A stretch of DNA of 64,000 nucleotides. Origin: Clostridium tetanomorphum. GTDB lineage: Bacteria; Bacillota; Clostridia; Clostridiales; Clostridiaceae. The notes under the pieces were generated by a model. It did no database searches, was not told the origin of the DNA, and saw only the letters and a program-made list of their open reading frames with translations. Where the stretch lies: the NCBI RefSeq assembly GCF_017873215.1, contig NZ_JAGGKA010000002.1, positions 247,841-311,840 on the forward strand. The letters run 5' to 3'. How positions within the stretch are numbered: the first letter of the stretch is position 1; every line of letters starts with the position of its first letter. A program made the translations under genes and the position numbers. This document shows positions 18,577 to 27,620 of this stretch, piece by piece.

Positions 18577-21500
18577 ATGAAGAAAACCAAAATGATGGTT
18601 GTAACAGCCGGAATTGTATTTGGAGCTGGATCATCTGTGCAAGCTAAGTTACCTGCTAATTCCATAATAGTTGGATCTAATGTGTATAGTGCAGGGTATC
18701 TTTCTAATCCAAACAATTTGGCAATGGTAAATGACCAATTAATGAATAGTCTGGGTTTAATATACTTTGTAGATGATTCAGGAAAAGCAAAGGATGTATT
18801 TACTGGATCTGTAGTAGAAGATACCCAATTAGTTCAAAAAGTTGGAAATACTTTAACTTATTATACTGCAGTAGGTACAATGCAAAAGATAGTTACAGAT
18901 TCTAATAATGAATTTACAGATCCTACAAATATGAACACAGATACATTTGCTATAATAAATGTAAGTTATAATCCCCTTACAACAGGATTAAATATGTATA
19001 ATGTAAAAATAACTCGAATTGAAGGGGTAAGTAATGCAGCTTATTTTAAAATAGGAGATAGCAGTATTACTCCAATTAAAGATATAGTAAGATATTTTGG
19101 AGGAGCTACATCTGGAGGAAGTTTACTTTCTATATATGCTAGTGATGGATTAACGGAAATTGCTAATGGTTATGCAAATATAAAGCAAAATAGTAATATT
19201 GGTGGAGAGGAAAATGTTTCTGTTATTTTAACTCCAACAGCAGTACAAGATCCAACAGATAAGACAACCCATGGGAATACTGCTATAAATATATCTAACA
19301 ATGGATTTGCTGCCATAGATAAAAATAATAAGTGGATATATTATCAAAATACAGGAGATAAGGACAAGCTTTATAAAAGAAGTGTAACTGGTGTAGAAGA
19401 CTATGTTATAAGTAATGATAGTGCTGGATTTATAAATGTAGTTGGAGATTGGGTATATTATAGCAATTATGATGATAATGGAAAAATATATAAAATTAGA
19501 AATGATGGTACTCAAAAACAGAAAATAAGCGAGGATATGGCTTCATCTCTAAATGTAGTAGGAGACAAAATATATTATATAAATAACTCTGATAGAGGAA
19601 GAATATATATTATTGATTCACAGGGAAGAAGACAGCTTATATCAGATTCTGCTAAATTTTTAAGCGTTGGAGATAATTTTTTATTTTATGTAAATACTTC
19701 AGATGGGAATAAACTATATAGCTATGATTTATTAAGTAATAGAAAGTCAAAAATAAGTGACATAAATACTGCTTTTATAAGTGCATCAGGAGATTATTTA
19801 ATTTTCTATACAGGTAAAGATGGAAAGCTTTATAGATCTACTAACTCCTTAATGCTTAATCCAGTTCCTATACCATTAATTACTAATATTCCTCAAAAAG
19901 GAGGAAAAGGTTCTGGAGATATGAAAGGGGTAGCAGATACAGCTACATCTATATGTGCAGTAGATGATAACAATATTTATTATAGAAGTCATGCAGATGG
20001 AGGTAAAATATACAAGCTAGATAATACAGGAAACGGATATAAAGTAGTAGATGCACCAGCAGATTATATCAATATAGTAGGAGACTCACTTTACTATACA
20101 AAGTCAGGTAAGGCTTATGTTATTCCTAAGGATTCAGATGGTACAGTAAAAGGAACACCAATAAAAAAACCAAAGTTAAATGAAAAGGTAGTAAAAGTAG
20201 AACCTTTTGATACATTTACTACAAGTGATATAACTAAGTTTAATTTTCCAGAAAGAGTATCTGCTATAATGAGTGATGGTACAATTCGTGAACTAGTAGT
20301 AGATTGGGATAAAAGTATTCCTAAACCAAAAAAAGGAGTATATAATTTTACAGGAAGTATATTAGGTTATGGAACTAAGGTTACTATGTCTGTAGCTTTA
20401 GATTCTGGAACATTAAATGCGGAGAGGGATGTTGTAGTTACAAATGAAATAGGAAGCAAGGATACTGTTAAAGTAACAGGAGCTGCTGCGAAATTAAATC
20501 CAGGAGATATAATAAATGTTTATAATGAATTGGGAGATGAAAAACCAATTAAAACAGCTGCTGTAGATAAAAATGGAAATGCTCTTGTATCTGGATTAAA
20601 TTTAAATCCAGATGGCGGTGTTATTTATGTATCTATAACTAGAAAAGATAAAGCAGAAGGAAGTAAAATAACAGTAGCAGTTCCAGCAGAAGCACCAACA
20701 GGATTCTCTGTAGAAGCACAAACTGAACAGATAACTGGATTAAAGCCAAATAAACAATATAAGGTTTATATAAATGACTTAAGTACAGATGGTAGTATAC
20801 CAGATTTACCTTTAGACTTTATATCAGTTACTTCTGACGATAAAGGTGTAATAACAGTAAGTGGAATGAAGAGTAAAATAACAAGCAATAAAGATAATAA
20901 GCAAATGCTTAGAGTTGTTGCTGTAGGTAATAAAGATAGTATGCCTTCATCACCAATAGAAATAAGCAAAGCAAAGGTTCCTGATTATGTATCTATTGAT
21001 TTAATGCTTGGGAGAATTGTGGGAACTTCAGCTCAAATGCAATATAGATATAAGGATAGTGAAGAATGGAAAGATTGTCAGCCGGGAACAACAGGAATTT
21101 CTATGACAATGTCATTACAGGTACAAGTAAAGGTTAAAGCAGTAGGACCTGTTATGGAAAGTGATGTTGCTAAGTTTGGATTATTCCCAATGCCACAAAT
21201 AAATGGAATTGAAAATGGTAAAATTTATGCGGTAAGTTCATTCCCAGATGTAACTTGGAGCCAAGATAATTCATCAAGTGGAATAAAATGTACTGCTACA
21301 TTGACTAAGGATGGAAGTACAACAAATCTATTAAGTGATACAAATGCTGATGGAAAAATAGATGGAATAGATTTAAAGAAGAAGATTCAGGATAATGGAA
21401 ATGGAGAGTATGTATTTACTGTAACTGCTACAAAAACTGATAGCAATATGACACCTTCTACGGCAACAAATAGTAAATCTATTAAGTTTACAGTTAACTC

Positions 21501-23427
21501 ATCAGTACCAGGTAAGGCAGAAGTTACCATGACAGAGAAACCAGGAACTAAAAAAGTATCACCAACTGATCCAGATACTTATTATCAAGCAACTCCTGGT
21601 TGGACAGACTTAGCTGGAATTTATAGTAAAGCTACTCTTAAAATGACAAAGACTGCTTCAGGAACTGATGGAAATGTAACGTATACTGCTGTAGCTAATC
21701 CAGCAGAAGTATCTTTTATTAGAGGTAATACAATAACTCAGAACGGAGAATATGAACTTAAAGTTATAACAACAAGTAAGGAAAATGGAGCAGAAAATAT
21801 TGTAACAGAGATATTTAGAGTTGATAACATCAATAAAGCAGTTTCACCAGATGTAGTTGGGGTAACTGAAGGCGGAGTATATAAGGATATTAAGACAGGT
21901 ATAACTATAACTGATAAAGCAAATTGTAAGACTACAGCAACTATTATGCGTGATGGATATACTACACCATATAAATCAGGTGATGAGTTAACAGTAAATG
22001 GAAAATATGTGTTAATTCTTAATACTGTTAATGAAATTAATGGGCAACCTTTAGAAAAGAAGATTGCATTTACTATAGAAGATACAGGAAATGTATCTAG
22101 TGATGTACAAAATGTAATAGTAAATAATAATCCTTCAGGCGATGATACTATAGTTGTAAATGATACAATACCATTTGGAAGTACAATTAAAGTATATAGT
22201 GCTTCAGGAAGATTAATGGCATCACAAACTAATAATGGACCAGCAGGATCTGTAACTGTAACTATACCTGGAGGAATACCAGCTAGTGATGCTTATGTTT
22301 ATGTAACAAGAACAGATTCAGGTAAAGAAGAAAGTAATAAGAAGAAAGTAGATGTAGATTTAGTACCAAGTATAAAATCAGTTTCACCGACAATATTAAA
22401 AGAAGCAGATACTAATGATGGAACTGTATCTGGAACTATAGTAGTTGAGATACAAAATGGAACTGTACAAGGAAATGTAAATGGACCAATAACTGTAACT
22501 CCAACTAATTTACCTGCAGGACTAACTTATAGTGCAGTAAAACTAGATGATACACACATAGGAATAACTATTTCAGGAAAAGCAACAAATCATACTAATG
22601 CTAATGATACTGATGAGTTAAGCTTTGCGATTTCAGCAGATCAAGTTGGTGGTTCAAATACTCAGGTATTAAATACAGGACATTTAACTATAGATTTTAA
22701 TGATCAAGCAGAATTGAAAGCTTCACCAACAACTTTAACAGAAGCAGCAAGTAATGATGGAACTGTAACAGGAGACATAATAATAGAAGTTAAAAATGGA
22801 ACATTTGTTGACCCAAGTATAACTGATACTAATACAGATAGTACTTCATATGTACGTGCAGCTAATTTACCAAGTGGATTACATTATAAGATGTCAAAAG
22901 TAGATAATACACATTTAAAAATATCTATTTCAGGAAAGACAACAGCACATGAAAATGCTAATGATGTAAATAATTTAGTTTTTACAATAGATAAATCTAA
23001 GATTATAGGCACAAATCAGGATTTGAATACAGAAAATATAATTATAGATTTTAAAGATAAATCAGCTATATCATATTCAGCTAATACATTTTCAGAAGCA
23101 ACAACAAATGATGGAGCTATAAACAATAATACTCCAATAACTATTGTTCTTAGTGGAGATACACTTACTGGAAATAATAATGAGGATTTTGTTGCTACAG
23201 GAAAAGTATCTGTTAGTAATTGTCCAGATGGCTTAATTACTAAGGTAGTGAGAACAAGTTCAAATACGCTGTCAGTAACATTGGTAAATAAGGCAGCAAA
23301 TCATACAAGTGCAAATAATGTAAATAATTTAACAATAACTTTTACTAATAGTGCATTTACAAATGAACCAGCATCTCAAATAATAGATTCTACTAAATCA
23401 GATTTAAAAATAAACTTTACTGATTAG
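18577..23427 (+). CDS. Giant secreted surface protein (DUF5050-like propeller, Ig-like and tandem adhesin-type repeats)
   Basis: 1616 residues. Short signal peptide (about 1-23, ending VQA). Residues about 245-425 hold repeated strands of the type WIYYxNxxDxxKLYK and VVGDWVYYSNxDDxGKIYKI, typical of DUF5050 beta-propellers. A Big_4-like Ig domain lies at about 535-610. Several beta-rich, Pro/Thr/Gly-rich domains follow. Three homologous repeats begin near 1269, 1382 and 1499 (signature S-x(5)-EA-x(2)-NDG), each near 115 residues and ending in an IDF or INF strand. No CWB2, SLH or LPxTG anchor is visible. An S-layer or adhesin role is inferred. Cysteines are rare, as in S-layer proteins. Confidence 0.82.
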   Translation: MKKTKMMVVTAGIVFGAGSSVQAKLPANSIIVGSNVYSAGYLSNPNNLAMVNDQLMNSLGLIYFVDDSGKAKDVFTGSVVEDTQLVQKVGNTLTYYTAVGTMQKIVTDSNNEFTDPTNMNTDTFAIINVSYNPLTTGLNMYNVKITRIEGVSNAAYFKIGDSSITPIKDIVRYFGGATSGGSLLSIYASDGLTEIANGYANIKQNSNIGGEENVSVILTPTAVQDPTDKTTHGNTAINISNNGFAAIDKNNKWIYYQNTGDKDKLYKRSVTGVEDYVISNDSAGFINVVGDWVYYSNYDDNGKIYKIRNDGTQKQKISEDMASSLNVVGDKIYYINNSDRGRIYIIDSQGRRQLISDSAKFLSVGDNFLFYVNTSDGNKLYSYDLLSNRKSKISDINTAFISASGDYLIFYTGKDGKLYRSTNSLMLNPVPIPLITNIPQKGGKGSGDMKGVADTATSICAVDDNNIYYRSHADGGKIYKLDNTGNGYKVVDAPADYINIVGDSLYYTKSGKAYVIPKDSDGTVKGTPIKKPKLNEKVVKVEPFDTFTTSDITKFNFPERVSAIMSDGTIRELVVDWDKSIPKPKKGVYNFTGSILGYGTKVTMSVALDSGTLNAERDVVVTNEIGSKDTVKVTGAAAKLNPGDIINVYNELGDEKPIKTAAVDKNGNALVSGLNLNPDGGVIYVSITRKDKAEGSKITVAVPAEAPTGFSVEAQTEQITGLKPNKQYKVYINDLSTDGSIPDLPLDFISVTSDDKGVITVSGMKSKITSNKDNKQMLRVVAVGNKDSMPSSPIEISKAKVPDYVSIDLMLGRIVGTSAQMQYRYKDSEEWKDCQPGTTGISMTMSLQVQVKVKAVGPVMESDVAKFGLFPMPQINGIENGKIYAVSSFPDVTWSQDNSSSGIKCTATLTKDGSTTNLLSDTNADGKIDGIDLKKKIQDNGNGEYVFTVTATKTDSNMTPSTATNSKSIKFTVNSSVPGKAEVTMTEKPGTKKVSPTDPDTYYQATPGWTDLAGIYSKATLKMTKTASGTDGNVTYTAVANPAEVSFIRGNTITQNGEYELKVITTSKENGAENIVTEIFRVDNINKAVSPDVVGVTEGGVYKDIKTGITITDKANCKTTATIMRDGYTTPYKSGDELTVNGKYVLILNTVNEINGQPLEKKIAFTIEDTGNVSSDVQNVIVNNNPSGDDTIVVNDTIPFGSTIKVYSASGRLMASQTNNGPAGSVTVTIPGGIPASDAYVYVTRTDSGKEESNKKKVDVDLVPSIKSVSPTILKEADTNDGTVSGTIVVEIQNGTVQGNVNGPITVTPTNLPAGLTYSAVKLDDTHIGITISGKATNHTNANDTDELSFAISADQVGGSNTQVLNTGHLTIDFNDQAELKASPTTLTEAASNDGTVTGDIIIEVKNGTFVDPSITDTNTDSTSYVRAANLPSGLHYKMSKVDNTHLKISISGKTTAHENANDVNNLVFTIDKSKIIGTNQDLNTENIIIDFKDKSAISYSANTFSEATTNDGAINNNTPITIVLSGDTLTGNNNEDFVATGKVSVSNCPDGLITKVVRTSSNTLSVTLVNKAANHTSANNVNNLTITFTNSAFTNEPASQIIDSTKSDLKINFTD
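22381..23427 (+). repeat. Three tandem protein-coding repeats of about 115 codons
   Basis: Repeat units begin near 22381, 22720 and 23071. Shared landmarks are an EAxxNDG start, a NLPxGL or CPDGL turn, a THLxISISGK-like strand, and NxNDxxxLxF near the end. Units differ enough at DNA level that they are old duplications. Similar repeats occur in large bacterial adhesins. Confidence 0.75.
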
Positions 23428-23457
23428 GAATTGGGTGACAGGTGTTCGTTTAAAATT

Positions 23458-23492
23458 AATCCAGCAGTTTGAAATAAAGCTGCTGGATTTTA
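23458..23492 (+). terminator. Terminator of the giant surface-protein gene
   Basis: AATCCAGCAG (23458-23467) pairs with CTGCTGGATT (23480-23489) and is followed by TTTAAT. Confidence 0.8.
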
Positions 23493-23557
23493 ATATTTAT
23501 ATAAAAATGTATGTTTTTTATGTAAATAATGTAATTTTAGGTAATTTTATATCTTTA

Positions 23558-23584
23558 TAAATAGTGATAATTATATTACGATAA
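23558..23584 (+). promoter_or_regulatory. Sigma-D-like promoter of the transglutaminase-like gene
   Basis: TAAA at 23558-23561, exactly 15 bases, TACGATAA at 23577-23584. This matches sigma-D consensus TAAA-N15-GCCGATAA at 10 of 12 fixed positions. It lies 31 bases before the start codon. Confidence 0.6.
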
Positions 23585-23615
23585 TAATATAACACTATTT
23601 ATTTAGGAGGAATTT

Positions 23616-24941
23616 ATGAAAAATATGAAAAAGTTTATAACAAGTTTTTTAATAATGATTTGTATAACTTTATTACCAATAAAGGCCGGTGCAGCACCAG
23701 ACATAAATAAAAATAATGGTAAACAGTACAGAGTAGAAAGTGCCCAGGTAATAAATAAAAATACACTGGATTCGGAGAAAAACCAGACCATAAATACTCC
23801 AGTGTACAAAAGTTATGCTGAGTATACCTGTTATTCTGTAGATGATATTTTAGAAGTAGTTAAAGACTATTGTTTAAATAGAGAAGAAAGTTTTACTATA
23901 AGTTATATAGGAAATTTTGATGATTTACACAATATAGTTGATGAAATATACGATTATATAGAACGAACGGACGGTTATTTAGCTAATTCCATTAAGTCGT
24001 ATTCGGGAAGATGGGCAATGTACACTGATGGAAGTATAGATTTACAACTTAATATAAGTTATAGAACTACTAAAGCGCAAGAGGAATATGTAGATGCAAA
24101 AGTAAGTTCTATATTAAACAATATAATTACTGAATATATGACTGATGATCAAAAGGAGAAAGCTATACATGATTATATTGTAGCTAATATAGCTTATGAC
24201 ACTTCTTTAACAAAATTTACTGCTTATGAGGCACTATATTCTGGCACAACTGTTTGTCAAGGATATGCTATGCTTGCTTATAAAATGTTAAATCAGGTAG
24301 GAATAGAAACAAAAATAGTAGTAGGGGAAGCAAATAATGGTAGTAGTACTGAAAGTCATGCATGGAATTTAGTAAATCTCCATGGAAAATGGTACCAATT
24401 AGATTGCACCTGGGATGATCCAGTTCCAGATAGAAAAGGAAGAGTAAGATATGATTATTATAATATAACAGATGAGAAGATGGGACAAGATCATTTTTGG
24501 GAAAGAGCAAAATATCCTGAAGCTTATACATATTATGATATGAGCAACATAGACAAGCCTTATGAAAAAAAAGATTTAAGCGGATTTAAGCAAATTACTG
24601 AAAAAAAGGATGTAGCTGTAGATAAAGTATGGAATATTGATTTTACAAAATCCGTAAATGTAGACAGTATAAATCATAATAATATATTTGTGGTTAGAGA
24701 AGATGAATTTAATAGTAGATTTAATTCTATAGAAGACATAAATGATATAAATTTTTTGAATAGTTTAAATAAAATTTCAACAAAGATAGGATATGATGAA
24801 AACAAGAGACTCTTAACTATTACTCCACAATATAAATACAATTCAGCATGTAGTTATTATATAATTATCACAGAAAAAGTATTGTCTTTATATGGTGAAA
24901 AAATACCGAAGCCAATTATAATGAAATTTACAACTAAGTAG
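23616..24941 (+). CDS. Exported transglutaminase-like protein with SbsA-type Ig-like domain
   Basis: 441 residues. Signal peptide at about 1-26 ending GAA. The transglutaminase-like core has a full catalytic triad: Cys214 in TVCQGYA, His248 in SHAWN, Asp263 in DCTWDDP. Residues about 330-441 form an SbsA/Big_5-like Ig domain (DKVWNIDFTKSVN to the closing MKFTT strand). Such clostridial proteins may act as cysteine peptidases or cross-linkers on surface substrates; which one cannot be told. The strong GGAGG ribosome site sets the start. Its Ig domain resembles the two smaller secreted proteins at 25050 and 26800, suggesting a shared binding partner. Confidence 0.88.
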   Translation: MKNMKKFITSFLIMICITLLPIKAGAAPDINKNNGKQYRVESAQVINKNTLDSEKNQTINTPVYKSYAEYTCYSVDDILEVVKDYCLNREESFTISYIGNFDDLHNIVDEIYDYIERTDGYLANSIKSYSGRWAMYTDGSIDLQLNISYRTTKAQEEYVDAKVSSILNNIITEYMTDDQKEKAIHDYIVANIAYDTSLTKFTAYEALYSGTTVCQGYAMLAYKMLNQVGIETKIVVGEANNGSSTESHAWNLVNLHGKWYQLDCTWDDPVPDRKGRVRYDYYNITDEKMGQDHFWERAKYPEAYTYYDMSNIDKPYEKKDLSGFKQITEKKDVAVDKVWNIDFTKSVNVDSINHNNIFVVREDEFNSRFNSIEDINDINFLNSLNKISTKIGYDENKRLLTITPQYKYNSACSYYIIITEKVLSLYGEKIPKPIIMKFTTK

Positions 24942-24948
24942 ATAATAG

Positions 24949-24975
24949 TAAAAAAAATAAAATATATTACGATAA
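24949..24975 (+). promoter_or_regulatory. Sigma-D-like promoter of the first small Ig-like gene
   Basis: TAAA at 24949-24952, exactly 15 bases, TACGATAA at 24968-24975. The -10 octamer is identical to that before the transglutaminase-like gene at 23616. No T-rich terminator separates the two genes, so read-through is also possible. Confidence 0.6.
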
Positions 24976-25049
24976 GTATATTGTATACAACTATTTTAAT
25001 AGTTGGATTAAAAGTTTAAATAATATAATTATAATGGAGGGATCATGTT

Positions 25050-25751
25050 TTGAAGGTAGTTAAGAACAAATGTAATGGTATTACTAATAAAAATTTAATA
25101 AAAACTTTTTCAGCTTTTTTATTGATTTTCTTTTTTGCGTTTTGTCTAGTTAATCAAAAGGTTTTTGCTGAAGAAGATTCAAAAAATTTAGGAATTAAAT
25201 CTATAAATGATCCTAAATATGTATGGACAGTGGCTTTTACTAATGCAGGAGATTTTAATTCTATAAAAAATAATATAGGTGTTAGAGAATTAAATGGAAA
25301 TAGTGTAGGAAAGTTAGTTAATGTAAAAGTTGAACCAGGAGAAGATGATAAAACAGTTAAAATAATACCTCCAACTAGCGGATATGAAATAGGTAAGTCC
25401 TATAGAATTATTGTAGGGAAAGGTGCAAAATCTAAAAATGATAAAAATATGAAGAGAGATGTATTATTAGATTTTAAAGTAACATCAGAGATAAAAGTTA
25501 ATGTTAAGGTAGAGGTATCAGAGGTATTATCTATATTAAAGAAAATATCTGTAGATTGTGACAAAACAGCTAATGTTAAAAAGTATAAAATTGAAGGCAA
25601 CAATAATTTGTTTCATATAGATAAGGAAGCTATTACTCTATTTAATGGAAATAGTGCTAAAATATATCTTTGTGATAATGAAAATAATATTTTAGGAGAA
25701 GGAACTATTGATGTAAGTAAATCTAATGAGAACACGATTATAGTAAGGTAG
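25050..25751 (+). CDS. Secreted SbsA-Ig-like protein, copy A
   Basis: 233 residues starting with TTG 25050, fixed by a GGAGGGATC ribosome site; the nearby ATG 25045 is out of frame and stops at once. Signal peptide at about 1-41 ending VFA. Residues about 55-150 form a Big_5/SbsA-like Ig domain (YVWTVAFTNAGDFNSI to LLDFKV, with a PPTSGYEIGKSYRIIV core). A second domain at about 152-233 contains KKYKIEGNNNLFHI. It is a clear paralogue of the 26800 product. No wall anchor is visible; function unknown. Confidence 0.78.
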   Translation: MKVVKNKCNGITNKNLIKTFSAFLLIFFFAFCLVNQKVFAEEDSKNLGIKSINDPKYVWTVAFTNAGDFNSIKNNIGVRELNGNSVGKLVNVKVEPGEDDKTVKIIPPTSGYEIGKSYRIIVGKGAKSKNDKNMKRDVLLDFKVTSEIKVNVKVEVSEVLSILKKISVDCDKTANVKKYKIEGNNNLFHIDKEAITLFNGNSAKIYLCDNENNILGEGTIDVSKSNENTIIVR

Positions 25752-25797
25752 AAATAAAAGTTAAGAATTAAAGAGACAAGTTATGATTATGTTATGT

Positions 25798-25828
25798 AAA
25801 AGATCAGATTTTTGTCTGATCTTTTATG
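25798..25828 (+). terminator. Terminator after copy A
   Basis: AAAGATCAGA (25798-25807) pairs with TCTGATCTTT (from about 25815), followed by T-rich sequence. Confidence 0.75.
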
Positions 25829-25918
25829 TAAACATTTTTCTTTTAGAATAAGTATAAGCTTTTTATAATAGAAGTATAGATAAGTTATTAGAATTTGTGT
25901 TAGATATAGAGGTGAAGT

Positions 25919-26752
25919 ATGGCTAATGTATTAGTTGTTGATGATTCAGCCATTATGAGAATAAATATAAAGTCTATTTTAGCTCAAGCAGGGCATAATG
26001 TTGTAGCAGAAGCTGAAACTGCAACACAGGCCTATTGTGAGTATCAAAAGTATCATCCAGATTTAGTTACTATGGATATAAATATGCCGGGCATAAGCGG
26101 AATAGAAGGAACAAAAAAAATATTACAAACATATCCAGATGCTAAGATAATCATAGTAAGTTCATTAGAACAAAAAAATCAAGTAGTAGATGCTTTGGAA
26201 GCAGGAGCATTACATTATGTTTTAAAGCCTATTACTACGGAAAAACTTTTATCCAGAATAGGTTCTGTATTAGGAGATAATACAGATGCTGAAGAAGATA
26301 ATGAAAAGGAAAAAATAGAAGAAAATAATGAAGAGGAAAAAGTAGAAGAAAATATTGAGGAAAAGAAAGAAGAACCTTTTTTAGTAATAAATAAAAATGG
26401 TGTATTTGTTATTAAAATAAATGGATCCATGGACATGGAAGGATTGGAAATATTAAAAAAGGTAATGTATGGTTTATCCTTTGTTAAGCCTTTACAAGTT
26501 ATTTTTGATTTTAATGAAATTAAGTCTATTGAAATGACAATTTATAATGGATTAGTGGATTTAGCAAAAAATCTATTTGAAAAAGAAGCAGATGTAAAAG
26601 TTATTGTGAAGAATAGTGATTTGCATAAATTTATTATACATAATAATATAAATTCTTATGCAAAGATTTATAAAGATATGAGTGAAATAGAGAATGAAAA
26701 TATTAGCGATGATAAAGAACAGGATCAACTTGAAACCAATATTAGTAAATAA
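25919..26752 (+). CDS. Receiver domain plus STAS-like domain protein (cytoplasmic)
   Basis: 277 residues. Residues 1-120 are a CheY-like receiver with all key residues: Asp8/Asp9 (VVDDS), phospho-acceptor Asp53 (TMDINMPG), the Ser in IIIVSS and Lys in LKPI. A very acidic linker of about 35 residues (EEDNEKEKIEENNEEEK type) follows. Residues about 160-255 alternate strands and helices (VFVIKINGSMDMEGLEILKK, VIFDFNEIKSIEM), like STAS/anti-sigma-antagonist domains. No signal peptide or DNA-binding domain. It has its own promoter region behind a terminator. A phosphorylation-controlled partner switch is a fair inference; STAS is moderately certain. Confidence 0.75.
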   Translation: MANVLVVDDSAIMRINIKSILAQAGHNVVAEAETATQAYCEYQKYHPDLVTMDINMPGISGIEGTKKILQTYPDAKIIIVSSLEQKNQVVDALEAGALHYVLKPITTEKLLSRIGSVLGDNTDAEEDNEKEKIEENNEEEKVEENIEEKKEEPFLVINKNGVFVIKINGSMDMEGLEILKKVMYGLSFVKPLQVIFDFNEIKSIEMTIYNGLVDLAKNLFEKEADVKVIVKNSDLHKFIIHNNINSYAKIYKDMSEIENENISDDKEQDQLETNISK

Positions 26753-26753
26753 G

Positions 26754-26773
26754 ATGAAGTAGAATTACTTCAT
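26754..26773 (+). terminator. Small intergenic hairpin (attenuator or weak terminator)
   Basis: ATGAAGTA (26754-26761) pairs with TACTTCAT (26766-26773) around a 4-base loop between the receiver/STAS gene and copy B. Only GTTTATT follows, so termination would be partial. Confidence 0.45.
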
Positions 26774-26799
26774 GTTTATTAATAAATTAGGAGGAAACT

Positions 26800-27492
26800 A
26801 TGAATAGAAGAATAATATGTAAATTTATATGTACTATGTTGACCATTGCTTTTATGTCCATAGGAGCAACAAAAGCTTTTGCTAGTAGTATTGTAAAATT
26901 TTCAGATAAAACAGTAAAGGAAAACAAAGTTTGGGCTATAAAATTTAATTTTGAATTGGATTCAAATACAATTAATAACTCAGTTATTGTAAAGGATTCC
27001 TTGGGAAATAAAATAGATACAGATGTAAAACTTATAGAGGATAGAAAAACCATATTAGTATCCCCCCCTAATAATGGATATGAACATGGTAAAAGTTATA
27101 CACTAGTTGTTGAAGATAATATAAAGTCTATTTATGGTAAAGAATTAAAAGAAGGAGCATCAGTTAATTTTGATATATCTAATAATACTAGTAGTGGAAA
27201 TAATAGTTCAAGTACTTATAGCGCTAAGGCTAAGGTGGAAGTATCACCAGCTACTCCTTTATTTAAAGTAATTACTATAAAGTCTACAGATGTTTCTAAT
27301 GCTAAGGGATTTAAGATTGAAGGAAATAATAATTTATTTCAAATAGGAAAATCAGCCTTTAGTATAGTAAATGAAGAAAAAGTAACTATATATTTTTATG
27401 GAGAAGACGGCACCACTATATTAGGAAAAGGAATTTTAGATGTTAGTAAAACAGCAGATAATGTAGATATCCAGGTAGAGAAGAGTAGATAA
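26800..27492 (+). CDS. Secreted SbsA-Ig-like protein, copy B
   Basis: 230 residues with a signal peptide (about 1-29, ending AFA) and an N-terminal SbsA/Big_5-like Ig domain (VWAIKFNFELDSNTI, then PPNNGYEHGKSYTLVV). A serine/asparagine linker (about 128-142) leads to a C-terminal domain with AKGFKIEGNNNLFQIGKSAF, nearly matching KIEGNNNLFHI of copy A. AGGAGG lies 8 bases before the ATG. It follows the receiver/STAS gene by 47 bases and may be partly cotranscribed with it. Function unknown. Confidence 0.78.
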   Translation: MNRRIICKFICTMLTIAFMSIGATKAFASSIVKFSDKTVKENKVWAIKFNFELDSNTINNSVIVKDSLGNKIDTDVKLIEDRKTILVSPPNNGYEHGKSYTLVVEDNIKSIYGKELKEGASVNFDISNNTSSGNNSSSTYSAKAKVEVSPATPLFKVITIKSTDVSNAKGFKIEGNNNLFQIGKSAFSIVNEEKVTIYFYGEDGTTILGKGILDVSKTADNVDIQVEKSR

Positions 27493-27516
27493 ATTTATAT
27501 TTTAATTCATGTAATA

Positions 27517-27620
27517 AAAGAGCTGTCGTATTAAGGAATTTACATACAATATACTTGTTTTGCAAGTTTAAAGTTAACACAATATATTGTAGAATTTATT
27601 CTTAATGCGACAGCTCCTTT
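27517..27620. repeat. MITE-like element or large hairpin (37-base imperfect inverted repeats)
   Basis: The left arm 27517-27553 and right arm 27583-27620 are near-perfect reverse complements: AAAGAGCTGTCGTATTAAGG against AAAGGAGCTGTCGCATTAAG, continuing to ACAATATA. The 29-base middle holds a smaller hairpin (ACTTG-TTTTG-CAAGT). Size and sharp termini look like a miniature inverted-repeat transposable element. It could also end transcription of copy B. I see no clear target-site duplication. Confidence 0.55.

Noticed and set aside
22381..23427. CRISPR or DNA-level tandem repeat
   Set aside because: The repeats are about 340 bases, in frame, diverged at DNA level and translate to repeated protein domains. 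No short direct-repeat/spacer array occurs anywhere in the window.
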